A stretch of 59,310 nucleotides of DNA from Actinomycetota bacterium (GCA_020444505.1 JAHLKU010000011.1:1-59310); one strand, 5' to 3'. Numbered from the stretch's first letter, positions 1 to 7,949 are shown. Notes: generated by a model not told the origin, from the letters alone. A program made the numbers and translations.

Positions 1-76
1 CTCCAAACGAAGGCGCCCCCGGCGCCTGAGCCGGAGTTCGCCCCGCGAACTCCAAACGAAGGCGCCCCCGGCGCCT
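1..76. repeat. Direct repeat made of two hairpin units
   Basis: A 27-bp sequence at 1-27 recurs exactly at 50-76. Each copy holds the inverted repeat AGGCGCC-CCC-GGCGCCT, extended to a 9-bp stem in the second copy. Between them lies a different perfect hairpin, GGAGTTCGC-CCC-GCGAACTCC (33-53). All hairpins have a CCC loop. The array ends just before the stop codon of the leftward ppk2 gene and may continue beyond the window edge. It could act as terminators or as a REP-like intergenic repeat. Confidence 0.6.
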
Positions 77-80
77 TCGC

Positions 81-938
81 CTAATCAAGCGGCTGCTGCA
101 CACCGCCCAGGATGTCGGGGACGAAGGTCTGGTCGCTCATCGGCGGGCGGATGTAGCCCTCCTGCGACGGCCGCTGCGGGAGCTCGATCTCGGGCCGGGT
201 GACGTCGTCGTAGGGGATCCGGCTCAGCAGGTGGCTGATCGTGTTGAGCCGGGCCCGCTTCTTGTCGTCGGCCGGCACCACGTACCAGGGGGCCTGCTTG
301 ATGTCGGTGTAGGCCATCATCCGGTCCTTGGCCTTGGAGTACTCCTCCCACATCATGCGGGACTCCAGGTCCATGTCGCTCAGCTTCCACCGCTTCTTCG
401 GGTCCTTCATGCGGTCCTGGAAGCGGCGCTCCTGCTCGTCACGGCTCACCGAGAACCAGTACTTCAGCAGGATGATGCCCGAGCGCACCAGCATCCGCTC
501 GAACTCGGGGCACGACCGCAGGAACTCCTCGTACTCCTCCTCGGTGCAGAACCCCATCACGCGCTCGACGCCGGCCCGGTTGTACCAACTGCGGTCGAAG
601 AGCACGATCTCGCCGGCGGCGGGCAGGCGCTCCACGTACCGCTGGAAGTACCACTGCGTCTTCTGGCGGTCGGTCGGCGTGCCCAGCGCCTCCACCCGGA
701 CGACCCGGGGGTTGAGCCGCTCGGTGATCCGCTTGATGACGCCGCCCTTTCCGGCGGCATCCCTGCCCTCGAAGATCACCACCACCTTGAGGCCCTGCTG
801 CTTCACCCACGACTGCAGCTTGGCGAGCTCCATCTGCAGGCGCGCCAGTTCCTGCTCGTAGAACCTGGACTTCAGCTTCCCCTTCGTGGTGAAGAACTCC
901 GCAGGCTCGGCGGCGGCGGCCTCGGCGAGATCGGTCAC
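81..938 (-). CDS. ppk2: Polyphosphate kinase 2 (PPK2 family)
   Basis: This 285-aa protein belongs to the PPK2 family, which transfers phosphate between polyphosphate and nucleotides in the cytoplasm, usually making GTP or ATP from the diphosphate. The Walker A motif GRDAAGKGG is at residues 58-66, and the Walker B/lid segment LFDRSWYNR follows at 113-121, as in one-domain class I enzymes. The length is normal for a single-domain PPK2. The start is a GTG at 938. A TACGCT box at 969-974 on the same strand could be its -10 element. It is transcribed away from the divergent metal transporter gene. The family assignment is secure; the nucleotide preference cannot be read from sequence. Confidence 0.95.
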   Translation of the reverse strand: MTDLAEAAAAEPAEFFTTKGKLKSRFYEQELARLQMELAKLQSWVKQQGLKVVVIFEGRDAAGKGGVIKRITERLNPRVVRVEALGTPTDRQKTQWYFQRYVERLPAAGEIVLFDRSWYNRAGVERVMGFCTEEEYEEFLRSCPEFERMLVRSGIILLKYWFSVSRDEQERRFQDRMKDPKKRWKLSDMDLESRMMWEEYSKAKDRMMAYTDIKQAPWYVVPADDKKRARLNTISHLLSRIPYDDVTRPEIELPQRPSQEGYIRPPMSDQTFVPDILGGVQQPLD

Positions 939-1017
939 GTCGTCGGCTCCCGTGTCGGCAACGTTCCGAGCGTACCCGCGCGGCGCAGGGGCCTGCCGGG
1001 GGCCCTCCGGGCGTTCC

Positions 1018-1023
1018 TAGACT
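1018..1023 (+). promoter_or_regulatory. -10 box TAGACT, leaderless start
   Basis: TAGACT lies 7 nt before the ATG at 1031, and there is no Shine-Dalgarno between them. Transcription would begin at or next to the start codon. Confidence 0.55.
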
Positions 1024-1030
1024 CTCCGTC

Positions 1031-1756
1031 ATGATCGGACGGAACAAGGTGGATCCCGCCGAGACGTACCGCCCCCACGTGGGCCCGACCCGCCAGTACA
1101 TGCGGGACATCATCCTGGGCGTCAACGACGGGCTCGTGTCGATCTTCCTCCTGGTGGTGGGTGTGGTCGGCGGCGGCCTCACCAGCAAGCAGGTGCTGCT
1201 GGCCGGGGTGGCGGCCTCCATCGCGGGCGCGGTGTCGATGGCCGCCGGGGAGTACATGGCCACCAAGAGCCAGGAGCAGGTGTTCGACCGCGAGATGGCG
1301 CTCGAACGGGAGCACCTCCGCTACCACCGCGGCGTCGAACTGCAGGAGATCCGCGACATGTTCGGCGACCTCGGCTTCCCGGAGGCCGACATCGAACGGG
1401 TGGTGGAGATCGTCGACGCCGACGACGAGTCCTTCCTGAAGGTGATGATGGCCCTCGAGTTCGGCGTGGTCGAGGAGGAGCGCCGCTCCCCCTCCCTGGC
1501 GATGGTGATGTCGGGCGTCCTGTTCCTGACCGGGTCGCTGCCGTCGATCCTGCCGTTCGTGTTCGTCTCGGATCCCCTCACGGCGCTCTGGATCGCCGCC
1601 GCGGGCAGCGGCGTCGGGTTGTTCGTGGTGGGGGCGGTGAAGTCGATGGTCACCTTCACCAACCCCTGGGTCAGCGGCCTCGAGAACGTCGGCGTCGCCG
1701 CGGTCGGCGCCGGGGTCTCCTACCTGGTCGGCTCGCTCTTCGACGCCGCCGTCTGA
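1031..1756 (+). CDS. VIT1/CCC1 family Fe2+/Mn2+ transporter
   Basis: This 241-aa integral membrane protein resembles the VIT1/CCC1 (DUF125) family, which moves Fe2+ or Mn2+ across membranes. The family hallmark is present near the N-terminus: an amphipathic RQYMRDIILGVNDGLVS segment leading into the first membrane helix, followed by AAGEYMATKSQEQ. A charged cytoplasmic loop rich in Glu (about residues 75-150), the proposed metal-binding domain, separates this from three C-terminal hydrophobic helices. It is a single gene, divergent from ppk2, and followed by a GGGCCC-C-GGGCCC hairpin. The family is clear; the metal and direction of transport are inferred. Confidence 0.9.
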   Translation: MIGRNKVDPAETYRPHVGPTRQYMRDIILGVNDGLVSIFLLVVGVVGGGLTSKQVLLAGVAASIAGAVSMAAGEYMATKSQEQVFDREMALEREHLRYHRGVELQEIRDMFGDLGFPEADIERVVEIVDADDESFLKVMMALEFGVVEEERRSPSLAMVMSGVLFLTGSLPSILPFVFVSDPLTALWIAAAGSGVGLFVVGAVKSMVTFTNPWVSGLENVGVAAVGAGVSYLVGSLFDAAV

Positions 1757-1762
1757 CCGACC

Positions 1763-1775
1763 GGGCCCCGGGCCC
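1763..1775. terminator. Short GC hairpin between convergent genes
   Basis: GGGCCC-C-GGGCCC sits just after the transporter stop codon and just before the stop of the convergent ATPase gene. It has no T-tract, so it may be a stalling hairpin rather than a classic terminator. Confidence 0.35.
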
Positions 1776-1778
1776 CCC

Positions 1779-2573
1779 TCACGGGGTGCGCCGTCGCCCC
1801 GGGCGGACCGGCACCACGACCGGGTCGCCGTCGGGCCCGGCGATCACCGTCGCCGTGGCACCCGAGAACAGCTCCAGCGCCTCGGGCCGCAGCACGGTGG
1901 CCGGCGACCCGTCGGCGATCACCTCGCCACCCACCAGCAGCACCATCCGCTCGGCGTACCGGGCGGCGAGGGTGAGGTCGTGGAACGCTCCCAGCACGGC
2001 GATGCCCCGCTCCCGGCGCAGGCCGTCCACCAGTTCGAGGGCGGTCTGCTGATGGCCGATGTCGAGGGCGGTGGTCGGTTCGTCGAGCAGCAGCGCGGCG
2101 GCGTCCTGGGCCAGCGCCCTGGCCAGCACCACCCGCTGCCGCTCGCCGCCCGAGAGGCGCTCCAGCGGGCGGTCGACGAGGTCCCCCGCCCCCAGCCGTT
2201 CGAGCGCCTCCGCAGCATGCCTGCGGTCCTCCGCCGACTCGGTGCCGAGGTACCCGATGTAGGGGGTGCGGCCCAGCAGCACGTACTCGAAGCACGTCAT
2301 GCCGCGCGGGCTCGCCGGCACCTGGGGCACCATGGCGATGAGCCGGGCTGCCTCCCGGCGCTTGAGGCCGGCGGTGTCCCGCCCGTCCACCCTGGCCCAC
2401 CCCGACCTCACCGGGATCGAGCCGGCGATCGCCCGCAGCAGCGTGGTCTTGCCGGAGCCGTTCGGCCCGATGACGGCCACCATCTCGCCCGGCCCCACCA
2501 CCAGGTCCACGCCGCGCAGCACCGGGGTGCCGTTGTAGGCGGCGGTCAGGTCGCGCACCGCGATGCCGCTCAC
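1779..2573 (-). CDS. btuD: Cobalamin ABC transporter ATP-binding protein
   Basis: This is a 264-aa ATPase subunit of the BtuD/FecE type. It shows Walker A GPNGSGKTT, the signature LSGGERQRV, Walker B LLLDEPTTALD and the family-typical VPQVPASPRGMT Q-loop region. The GTG start at 2573 overlaps the permease stop by 4 nt (GTGA), so the two are translationally coupled. The BtuF and BtuC homologues lie directly upstream behind a cobalamin riboswitch, which fixes the likely substrate as vitamin B12 or a cobinamide rather than an iron siderophore. The general function is certain, and the substrate is a strong inference from the riboswitch. Confidence 0.93.
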   Translation of the reverse strand: MSGIAVRDLTAAYNGTPVLRGVDLVVGPGEMVAVIGPNGSGKTTLLRAIAGSIPVRSGWARVDGRDTAGLKRREAARLIAMVPQVPASPRGMTCFEYVLLGRTPYIGYLGTESAEDRRHAAEALERLGAGDLVDRPLERLSGGERQRVVLARALAQDAAALLLDEPTTALDIGHQQTALELVDGLRRERGIAVLGAFHDLTLAARYAERMVLLVGGEVIADGSPATVLRPEALELFSGATATVIAGPDGDPVVVPVRPGRRRTP

Positions 2574-3601
2574 GACACCCCCCTCCGCGACGTCTGCAGC
2601 ACGAGGGCGAAGAACGGGGCCCCCACGAAGGCGGTGACCACGCCGATGGGGATCTCTGCGGGCGACAGCACGGTGCGGGCCGCCAGGTCGGCCACCACCA
2701 GGAAGGCGGCGCCGCCGACCACCGCCAGCGGCAGGATCGAGCGGTACGACGCCCCCACCATCAGCCGCAGCGTGTGGGGCACGATGATGCCGACGAACCC
2801 GATGAGGCCGCTCACGGCCACGGCGGCGGCCGTCGACAGGGTCGCGGCCGCCACCACCGTCACCCGGACCCGGGCCGGGTCCACGCCGAGCGTGGCGGCC
2901 TCCTCCTCGCCCACCGCCAGCACATCGAGCAGGCGGCGGTGCAGCAGGATCACCACGATCCCGACGATCGTGTACGGGGCCAGCACCGCCACCTCGCTCC
3001 ACCCCGAGGTGGTGAGCCGGCCCAGGATCCACGTGAACACCTCCCGGATGGTGTCGGCGTGCTGCTGCTGCACGAACGTCTGCGCCGCCGTGAAGAACGC
3101 CGCGACCGCGACCCCGGCGAGGATCAGCGTGGCCCCGGAGCGGGGGGCGCCGCCGAGCGACCCGAGGGCGTAGGCCACCACGACCGCGGTGACGGCCCCG
3201 ATGAAGGCGGCCACCGGGATGAGCCCGGTGGCGGCGCCGCTCACGATGACGATCGTCGCCCCCAGCCCCGCCCCGGCGGCCACCCCGAGCAGGTAGGGGT
3301 CGGCGAGCGGGTTGCGGAACACGCCCTGGTAGGCGGCACCCGACACCGACAGGGCCGCCCCCACCAGCGCCCCGAGCACGACCCGCGGGAACCGCAACTC
3401 CCACACGATGGCCGCCTGGCGGGCGTCGAGGCCGGAGTCCACCGACACGAACGGCAGCCGGTCGAGGATCTCCCGCAGGGCCCCGCCGGGAGGAACCGAC
3501 GCCGGGCCGATCAGCAGGCCGGCCAGCATCGCTGCGGCCAGCACCGCCAGGGCGATCACCAGCGCCCGGACGCCGAGCCGCGGAGCGGGGGGGAGCCTCA
3601 C
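2570..3601 (-). CDS. btuC: Cobalamin ABC transporter permease, FecCD family
   Basis: A 343-aa membrane protein of the FecCD/BtuC family, normal length for a permease with about ten helices. Family motifs include the region PLADPYLLGVAAGAGLGA, the segment GLIGFVGIIVPHTLRLMVG and the C-terminal EIPIGVVTAFVGAPFF, which forms the ATPase contact loop and last helices. The GTG start at 3601 lies 1 nt past the stop of the binding protein gene, so the three genes form a tight operon. It would form a dimer with two BtuD subunits in the inner membrane and import corrinoid delivered by BtuF. Confidence 0.93.
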   Translation of the reverse strand: MRLPPAPRLGVRALVIALAVLAAAMLAGLLIGPASVPPGGALREILDRLPFVSVDSGLDARQAAIVWELRFPRVVLGALVGAALSVSGAAYQGVFRNPLADPYLLGVAAGAGLGATIVIVSGAATGLIPVAAFIGAVTAVVVAYALGSLGGAPRSGATLILAGVAVAAFFTAAQTFVQQQHADTIREVFTWILGRLTTSGWSEVAVLAPYTIVGIVVILLHRRLLDVLAVGEEEAATLGVDPARVRVTVVAAATLSTAAAVAVSGLIGFVGIIVPHTLRLMVGASYRSILPLAVVGGAAFLVVADLAARTVLSPAEIPIGVVTAFVGAPFFALVLQTSRRGVS

Positions 3602-3602
3602 G

Positions 3603-4547
3603 TCATCCGGCCGGGGCGTAGACGGCGGCGACCACGGTCTCGAGGAACTCCACGATGCGCGGCCCCCAGCGCGAGGCCACGTCGTCGTCGAGGGCGACCA
3701 CCCTGCCGTTGCGGACGGCGCCCAGGGTGTCCCACCCCGGCCGCTCCGCCACCGTGGCGGCGTCCTGCCCGCAGCAGACCGAGTCGGCCAGGAAGACGAA
3801 GTCCGGGTCGGCCTCCAGCAGGTACTCGGCGGAGAGCTGGGGGTACCCGAATCCCGCGTCGTCGGCGGGGTCGGCGATGTTGGTCATCCCCGCCAGGGCG
3901 TAGATGGAGCCGATGAACGTGGAGGACGTGATCGAGTACAGCTCCGGCCCCAGCTCGTGGTAGTAGGTGGGCGGGGCTCCCCCGGCGGGGATCCCGGCCA
4001 GTGCGGCGTCCACGTCGGCCCGCGCCTCGTCGACGAGCGCAGCGGCCTCGTCGTCGGCGCCGACCGCCGCCCCGACGGCGGCCCACTCGGCGTAGGCGCC
4101 CTCCAGCGTCGCCGGCGCCGTCGGGAACAGCAGGGCGGGGATGCCGAGGGCGGCCAGGCCGTCGACGGCCCCGCCGGGGTCGAACGACAGGATCACCAGG
4201 TCGGGGTCGAAGGCGGCGACCGCCTCGACGTTCAGGTTGAACGAGTCGATCCGGTCCTTGTCGGCCGTCGCTGCGGGGTAGTTGGAGAAGAGGTCCACCG
4301 CCACGATCCGCTCGCCCGCCCCCAGGGCGTAGAGGATCTCGGTGTGGGTGGCCGACGCCGACACGATCCGCTCCGGCGAGGCGGGGATGGTCACCCCCAT
4401 CACCTCCCGGGGGAAGGCGCCGGCTGCCGCGCTCTGGGGCGGCGAGGTGGTCGACGGCGCCGTCGTCGACGACACCGTGCCGCCTCCACAGGCGGCGGCG
4501 AGCATGGCGAGCGCGAGCGCACCCGCGAGCAGGGTCCTGCGTGACAT
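3603..4547 (-). CDS. btuF: Cobalamin-binding lipoprotein
   Basis: A 314-aa extracytoplasmic substrate-binding protein of the BtuF/FecB clan. I start it at the ATG at 4547 because an AGGGGAG Shine-Dalgarno precedes it and the product begins with a classical lipoprotein signal (MSRRTLLAGALALAMLAAAC), with Cys near residue 20 as the lipid anchor. The mature part holds the periplasmic-binding segments ERIVSASATHTEILYALG and DLVILSFDPGG and ends with GPRIVEFLETVVAAVY. It is the first gene of the btuFCD operon and lies directly downstream of the cobalamin riboswitch, whose expression platform covers its ribosome binding site. Confidence 0.92.
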   Translation of the reverse strand: MSRRTLLAGALALAMLAAACGGGTVSSTTAPSTTSPPQSAAAGAFPREVMGVTIPASPERIVSASATHTEILYALGAGERIVAVDLFSNYPAATADKDRIDSFNLNVEAVAAFDPDLVILSFDPGGAVDGLAALGIPALLFPTAPATLEGAYAEWAAVGAAVGADDEAAALVDEARADVDAALAGIPAGGAPPTYYHELGPELYSITSSTFIGSIYALAGMTNIADPADDAGFGYPQLSAEYLLEADPDFVFLADSVCCGQDAATVAERPGWDTLGAVRNGRVVALDDDVASRWGPRIVEFLETVVAAVYAPAG

Positions 4548-4551
4548 GGGT

Positions 4552-4569
4552 CTCCCCTGGTTCGGGGAG
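4552..4569 (-). promoter_or_regulatory. Hairpin sequestering the btuF ribosome binding site
   Basis: On the minus strand CTCCCC-GAACCA-GGGGAG forms a 6-bp hairpin whose 3' arm is the btuF Shine-Dalgarno, ending a few nt before the ATG. Together with the riboswitch upstream it suggests translational control: cobalamin binding would favour this hairpin and shut off uptake. Confidence 0.6.
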
Positions 4570-4621
4570 GAGGGGGCCGGGACGGTCCTGTTCACCCTTC
4601 CTCCGAAGGCGTCAGCACGGA

Positions 4622-4745
4622 CCGGTGGCAGGCGACCTGGCTCGCCCCCGGAGGGGCATCACAGTTGCGGGACAGCGCCGGGATCTCACCGGACTTCGCT
4701 CTCACGTCCCCGAAGGGAACCACCGACCCATCCGGCCCTCTGTGA
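4622..4745 (-). ncRNA. Cobalamin (B12) riboswitch
   Basis: The minus strand carries the conserved cobalamin riboswitch elements in order: GTGAGAGCGAAGTCCGGTG near 4686-4706, then CCCGGCGCTGTCCCGCAACTG, then the B12 box AGCCAGGTCGCCTGCC at 4626-4641. These match the family pattern TGAGAGGGAA..CCGGTG, CCGC.ACTG and AGCCAGGAGACCTGCC. It lies in the leader of btuFCD and ends about 80 nt before the btuF start. Known members bind adenosylcobalamin or related corrinoids and repress uptake genes. Confidence 0.9.
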
Positions 4746-4780
4746 CCGGACCCGCCGAGTGTACCCCTCCGGGTGCGACC

Positions 4781-4786
4781 TACACT
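4781..4786 (+). promoter_or_regulatory. -10 box TACACT, leaderless start
   Basis: TACACT ends 8 nt before the ATG at 4795 with no Shine-Dalgarno. It points away from the btuF riboswitch leader, making this a divergent promoter region. Confidence 0.5.
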
Positions 4787-4794
4787 CAGCGTCC

Positions 4795-4917
4795 ATGACC
4801 CCCCAGATCCGCCGCCTGCTGCTGACGCTGCTCGCCCTCGCCGGGGTCGCAGCCATCCGGCGGCGGCCCGTCAAGGGCCCGGAGCCGACCGGCGACTGGC
4901 GCCCGGCCGACCGGTAG
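4795..4917 (+). CDS. Small basic hydrophobic protein, 40 aa
   Basis: A short reading frame encodes 40 residues: a hydrophobic stretch (LLLTLLALAGVAAI, residues 8-21) follows a short basic N-terminus and is followed by a basic, Pro-rich tail ending in DWRPADR. The TACACT box 8 nt upstream and the directly abutting downstream gene (its ATG begins at the next base after this stop) argue that it is translated. A single-helix membrane peptide is the simplest reading. I do not recognise a family. Confidence 0.5.
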   Translation: MTPQIRRLLLTLLALAGVAAIRRRPVKGPEPTGDWRPADR

Positions 4918-5703
4918 ATGCGGATCGCCCTCCACGCCGACGGCGAGGTCGGACGACGCACCGGGCGCATCCTCCTCGCCGAGGCCGGCCTCACCGCCCT
5001 GGGGATGTACGGCCAGGCGAAGGGTGCCGAGGACCGCCGCACCACCGGCATCCGCACCCTCGCCGGGTACGACCCCCTGGCCACCGACGCCCCCGACGCC
5101 AGGTCGTTCGCCCTCATCGCCGCCGAGGAGGGCGTGTCGTGCGTGCTCGCCGCGCTGCCCCGGGTGGACCGCCGCCTCCGCAACGCCTTCCTCGACCGGG
5201 GCCTCACCCTGCTGGTGGGCGCCGACCTGGCCGGCGGCATCGCCGAGACGCTGGCCGCCCACGAGATGGCCGTCACCGAGCACGACACCGAGGTGACCAT
5301 CGCCTGGACCGTGCCCGGCCGCCCGGTGCGCCGCGGCGAGGCGATCCCCTTCCCCGACCCCGTCGGCCCCCGCTGGGCGGCGCGCGTCGGCAAGGCCCCC
5401 CGTCGCCGCACACGGCGGGCCTCCACGGTGATCCGCCGCTTCGAGGCCCCCGTCTCCGGCGACTGGGCCGGCGCCCTCGCCAGGGTGCGGGGCGAGCGCC
5501 GCGGCACCCGGGTCGAGCAGGTCGTCGGTGTCGCCGACCAGGCCGCCCACCTCGGTGCCATCGCCCTGGCGGCCGGGGCACTGGCCGTCGCCGCCGGGGC
5601 CTACCCGCCCGGCGTCCACGCCCCCGCCGTCAACGCAGGCGCCTACCTCGACACGGCGCTCCGCATCGGCCTCGGGGTCGCCAGCCACACCCGGCAGCAG
5701 TGA
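4918..5703 (+). CDS. Hypothetical protein with possible Rossmann-like N-terminus
   Basis: A 261-aa protein that I cannot place in a named family. The N-terminus MRIALHADGEVGRRTGRILL resembles a beta-alpha-beta nucleotide-binding turn, and CVLAALPRVDRRLRNAFLDRGLTLLVGA resembles the second half of an NAD(P)-binding fold as in saccharopine-reductase-like proteins. The C-terminal half is Ala- and Gly-rich (HLGAIALAAGALAVAAGAY). It abuts the 40-aa gene upstream without spacer, and its stop overlaps the GTG of the acetyltransferase, so the three are probably one operon. A dehydrogenase-like role is only a guess. Confidence 0.7.
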   Translation: MRIALHADGEVGRRTGRILLAEAGLTALGMYGQAKGAEDRRTTGIRTLAGYDPLATDAPDARSFALIAAEEGVSCVLAALPRVDRRLRNAFLDRGLTLLVGADLAGGIAETLAAHEMAVTEHDTEVTIAWTVPGRPVRRGEAIPFPDPVGPRWAARVGKAPRRRTRRASTVIRRFEAPVSGDWAGALARVRGERRGTRVEQVVGVADQAAHLGAIALAAGALAVAAGAYPPGVHAPAVNAGAYLDTALRIGLGVASHTRQQ

Positions 5704-6257
5704 GCCGGACCGTGGCCCCCGTGGAGATCCGCCGCCTCACCGCCGACGGCCTCGATGCGATCGGGGAGATCGACCGCTCCGAGCGGATCGAGGTCTCCTA
5801 TGCGATGGAGGACGGGGTGCTGGTCGCCACCGAGGTCGATCGGGTCGTGCCGCCCTGGCGCACCGACGGCAGCGGCGAGCACACCGTCGGGGAGAAGGTC
5901 GGGTTCTGCAGGCCCATCGTGGAGCGAGGCGGCGTCCTGCTCGGGGCCTTCGACGGCAGGACGGTGATGGGGGTCGCCGTCGTGGAACCGTCGTTCGAAC
6001 CGGGTCTCGCCTGGCTCGCCTTCCTGCACGTGGGCAGGCCCCACCGCCGCAAGGGAGCGGCGAGCGTGCTGTGGGAGGAAGCCGAGCGCATCGCACGCGA
6101 GGCTGGCGCCCGCACGATGTACGTGTCGGCGACCCCGTCGGGGTCCGCCGTCGGCTTCTACCTCAGCAGGGGCTGCGTCCCGGCCCCCGACCCGCACCCC
6201 GTGCTCCACGCCATGGAACCGGAGGACATCCACCTGGTCCGTCCGCTCGGCGAGTAG
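5700..6257 (+). CDS. GNAT family N-acetyltransferase
   Basis: A 185-aa GCN5-related acetyltransferase. The acetyl-CoA-binding core is visible as LHVGRPHRRKGAASVLWEEA, a variant of the RxxGxG/A loop and following helix, then TMYVSATPSGSAVGFYLSRG, the typical beta5-alpha4 end. I take the GTG at 5700 because it overlaps the previous stop by 4 nt (GTGA). GTGs at 5712 and 5721 are possible alternatives. The substrate is not predictable. It is the last gene of a likely three-gene operon starting at 4795. Confidence 0.82.
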   Translation: MSRTVAPVEIRRLTADGLDAIGEIDRSERIEVSYAMEDGVLVATEVDRVVPPWRTDGSGEHTVGEKVGFCRPIVERGGVLLGAFDGRTVMGVAVVEPSFEPGLAWLAFLHVGRPHRRKGAASVLWEEAERIAREAGARTMYVSATPSGSAVGFYLSRGCVPAPDPHPVLHAMEPEDIHLVRPLGE

Positions 6258-6264
6258 CCCCCGG

Positions 6265-6270
6265 TAGGGT
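6265..6270 (+). promoter_or_regulatory. Possible -10 box TAGGGT
   Basis: TAGGGT just after the acetyltransferase stop could drive the 50-aa gene at 6326, giving a leader of about 50 nt. Confidence 0.3.
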
Positions 6271-6325
6271 GTGCCGCCGGCCGCTGGGGCCGGCGACCAT
6301 CCGGGCCGGCGATCGAGGAGGAACC

Positions 6326-6478
6326 GTGGACGAGAACGACATCCGACAGGAGAGCAGCCCGGCACAACAGCCGTGGCACGGCTGGGGCTCCCCGGTCGGC
6401 CTGGGCGTGGGGCTGCTCTGTGTGGGCGGCTTCTTCACGCTCCTGGCGCTCGGCCTCTCGATCCTGTCGTCGATCTAG
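6326..6478 (+). CDS. Small membrane protein, 50 aa
   Basis: A 50-aa reading frame with a strong Shine-Dalgarno (GAGGAGGAA) spaced well before its GTG. The first 25 residues are polar and Gln/Ser-rich; the rest is one hydrophobic helix (GLGVGLLCVGGFFTLLALGL). Its TAG stop shares the sequence CTAG with the stop of the convergent lipoprotein gene. No family is recognised; it is probably a single-span membrane peptide. Confidence 0.6.
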   Translation: MDENDIRQESSPAQQPWHGWGSPVGLGVGLLCVGGFFTLLALGLSILSSI

Positions 6479-7896
6479 CCCCCGCTCCAGACGAACTCGC
6501 CGCTCTCGTAGCCGTAGGAGGCCCCGCCGGTCAGGATCAGCCTCCCGGCGTGGGTGCCCAGGGCGGCACCACCGGCGCGTTCGGCGCCCTCGACGGTCAG
6601 GGCCGGGCTCGTGTCCCGGTACCAGTGGACGCCGTCGCCCGACAGCAGGACCAGCGGGACCGCGCTGCCGGACTCGACCCCGGCAGCGACGAACCCCGAC
6701 TCCATCGCGACCACCGATCTCAGTTCCCCCAGGATCGGGTCGCCGAGGACGCCGACCCGATCCCAGGTCACCCCATCGGGCGAGGAGAAGATCACCGCTT
6801 CCCGCTCGCCGGATCCCCACGAGTTCCCGACGGCCACGAACCCGAGGTCCGACATCGCAGCGTCCGCCACATACAGGTAGCTGTCCGCGCTCGTGGTCCC
6901 CGTCACTTCGATGCGGGACCACTCGGTCCCGTCGGGGGACGACCAGACCGCCAGCCGGTCCCGGCTCCCCGACTCGACCCCGAGCACGAACACGGTCGTG
7001 CCGTCGGTGACCGCGGCGTCGAAGGACACGTCGAGCCACTGCCCTGAGAAGGTCCCTTCGGGATCCTCCACCCGGGCCCACTCGTGTCCGTCGTCGGAGA
7101 TCCACACGGCGCCGTCGTGCACGGGCAGCTCCATCACCCCGAACGCCGGAAGGCGGTCTGCCGCCCCGACGGCGACCAGCCGGCCGCCGAGGACCGCCAC
7201 GTCGATGATCTCCTCCTCGACGTCGCCGGCCAGTGCCGGGTGATCGACCGCCTCCCACACCGCCCCGGTCCGCATCCAGACCGCGGCGTCGGTGTCGTCC
7301 GTGGGGAACGTCCACGCACCCCCCACCTGGGTGGGGGTGGAGCCGGACCGCCGGGTCGATCCCACCGCCACCACCGCATCCCCGAACGGCACCGCCGCGG
7401 CCACCACGTCGTCTGCCGTCCCGGGAGAACGGGGCGCGGCGGCTTCGGCCCACTCGCTCCCATCGAGCGAGGTCCAGGCAGCCACGTCTTGGTAGGTGTC
7501 GGCCGAATCGAACGCCCCGACGTGGTGGATGAAGCCGACGAACCTGGTGGTGGCGAGGACGACGGCGTCGCCCCCTGCGTCGACGATCACGCCGGCGTCG
7601 ACGTCGGTGACCTGCCCGACCCCGGCGAATGCCGGGTCGGCGATCGCCGCGAGTTGCTGCGGCTCCCCCCACTCCACCACCGGCGGCGGGAGTGTGGTCG
7701 TGGTGGTGGTCGTGGTGGTCGTCGTCGGCGGGTTCGTGGTCGTGCTGCTCACCGCGGTGGCGGCCGTGCTGCCGGGCAGCGGCGGCACGGTCGTGCTGGC
7801 CGGCATCGTGGTCGCGTCGTCGTCGCCGCAAGCCGCGACGGAGAGGACGAGTGCGAGTGCAGCGACGATCGCTGATGAAGGTCTCGGCCGGGTCAT
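6475..7896 (-). CDS. Secreted lipoprotein with Thr-rich linker and beta-propeller-like repeats
   Basis: A 473-aa lipoprotein. The ATG at 7896 follows a GGGAGG Shine-Dalgarno and opens a signal peptide ending in the lipobox AAC (MTRPRPSSAIVAALALVLSV, then AAC). A Thr/Pro tether (PPTTTTTTTTTTTLPP) separates the anchor from a domain with repeated units of the type AVWSSPDGTEWSRI, VIFSSPDGVTWDRV and VWISDDGHEWARV. Such SPDG-W blades are seen in sialidase/BNR-like propellers of secreted proteins. No catalytic residues can be assigned. A TAGACT box at 7944-7949 may be its promoter. Confidence 0.75.
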   Translation of the reverse strand: MTRPRPSSAIVAALALVLSVAACGDDDATTMPASTTVPPLPGSTAATAVSSTTTNPPTTTTTTTTTTTLPPPVVEWGEPQQLAAIADPAFAGVGQVTDVDAGVIVDAGGDAVVLATTRFVGFIHHVGAFDSADTYQDVAAWTSLDGSEWAEAAAPRSPGTADDVVAAAVPFGDAVVAVGSTRRSGSTPTQVGGAWTFPTDDTDAAVWMRTGAVWEAVDHPALAGDVEEEIIDVAVLGGRLVAVGAADRLPAFGVMELPVHDGAVWISDDGHEWARVEDPEGTFSGQWLDVSFDAAVTDGTTVFVLGVESGSRDRLAVWSSPDGTEWSRIEVTGTTSADSYLYVADAAMSDLGFVAVGNSWGSGEREAVIFSSPDGVTWDRVGVLGDPILGELRSVVAMESGFVAAGVESGSAVPLVLLSGDGVHWYRDTSPALTVEGAERAGGAALGTHAGRLILTGGASYGYESGEFVWSGG

Positions 7897-7943
7897 CGGG
7901 CGCCTCCCAGCGTCACACCCCCCGCCTGCGGCGCCCGCGGTGC

Positions 7944-7949
7944 AGTCTA
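7944..7949 (-). promoter_or_regulatory. Possible -10 box TAGACT
   Basis: TAGACT about 50 nt before the lipoprotein start; the leader carries a GGGAGG ribosome binding site. Confidence 0.4.

Noticed and set aside
7683-7735. Short GTGGTCGTGGTGGTG-type repeats as a CRISPR or regulatory array
   Set aside because: They are codons of a poly-Thr linker on the minus strand. The same explains the repeats at about 42900-43920.
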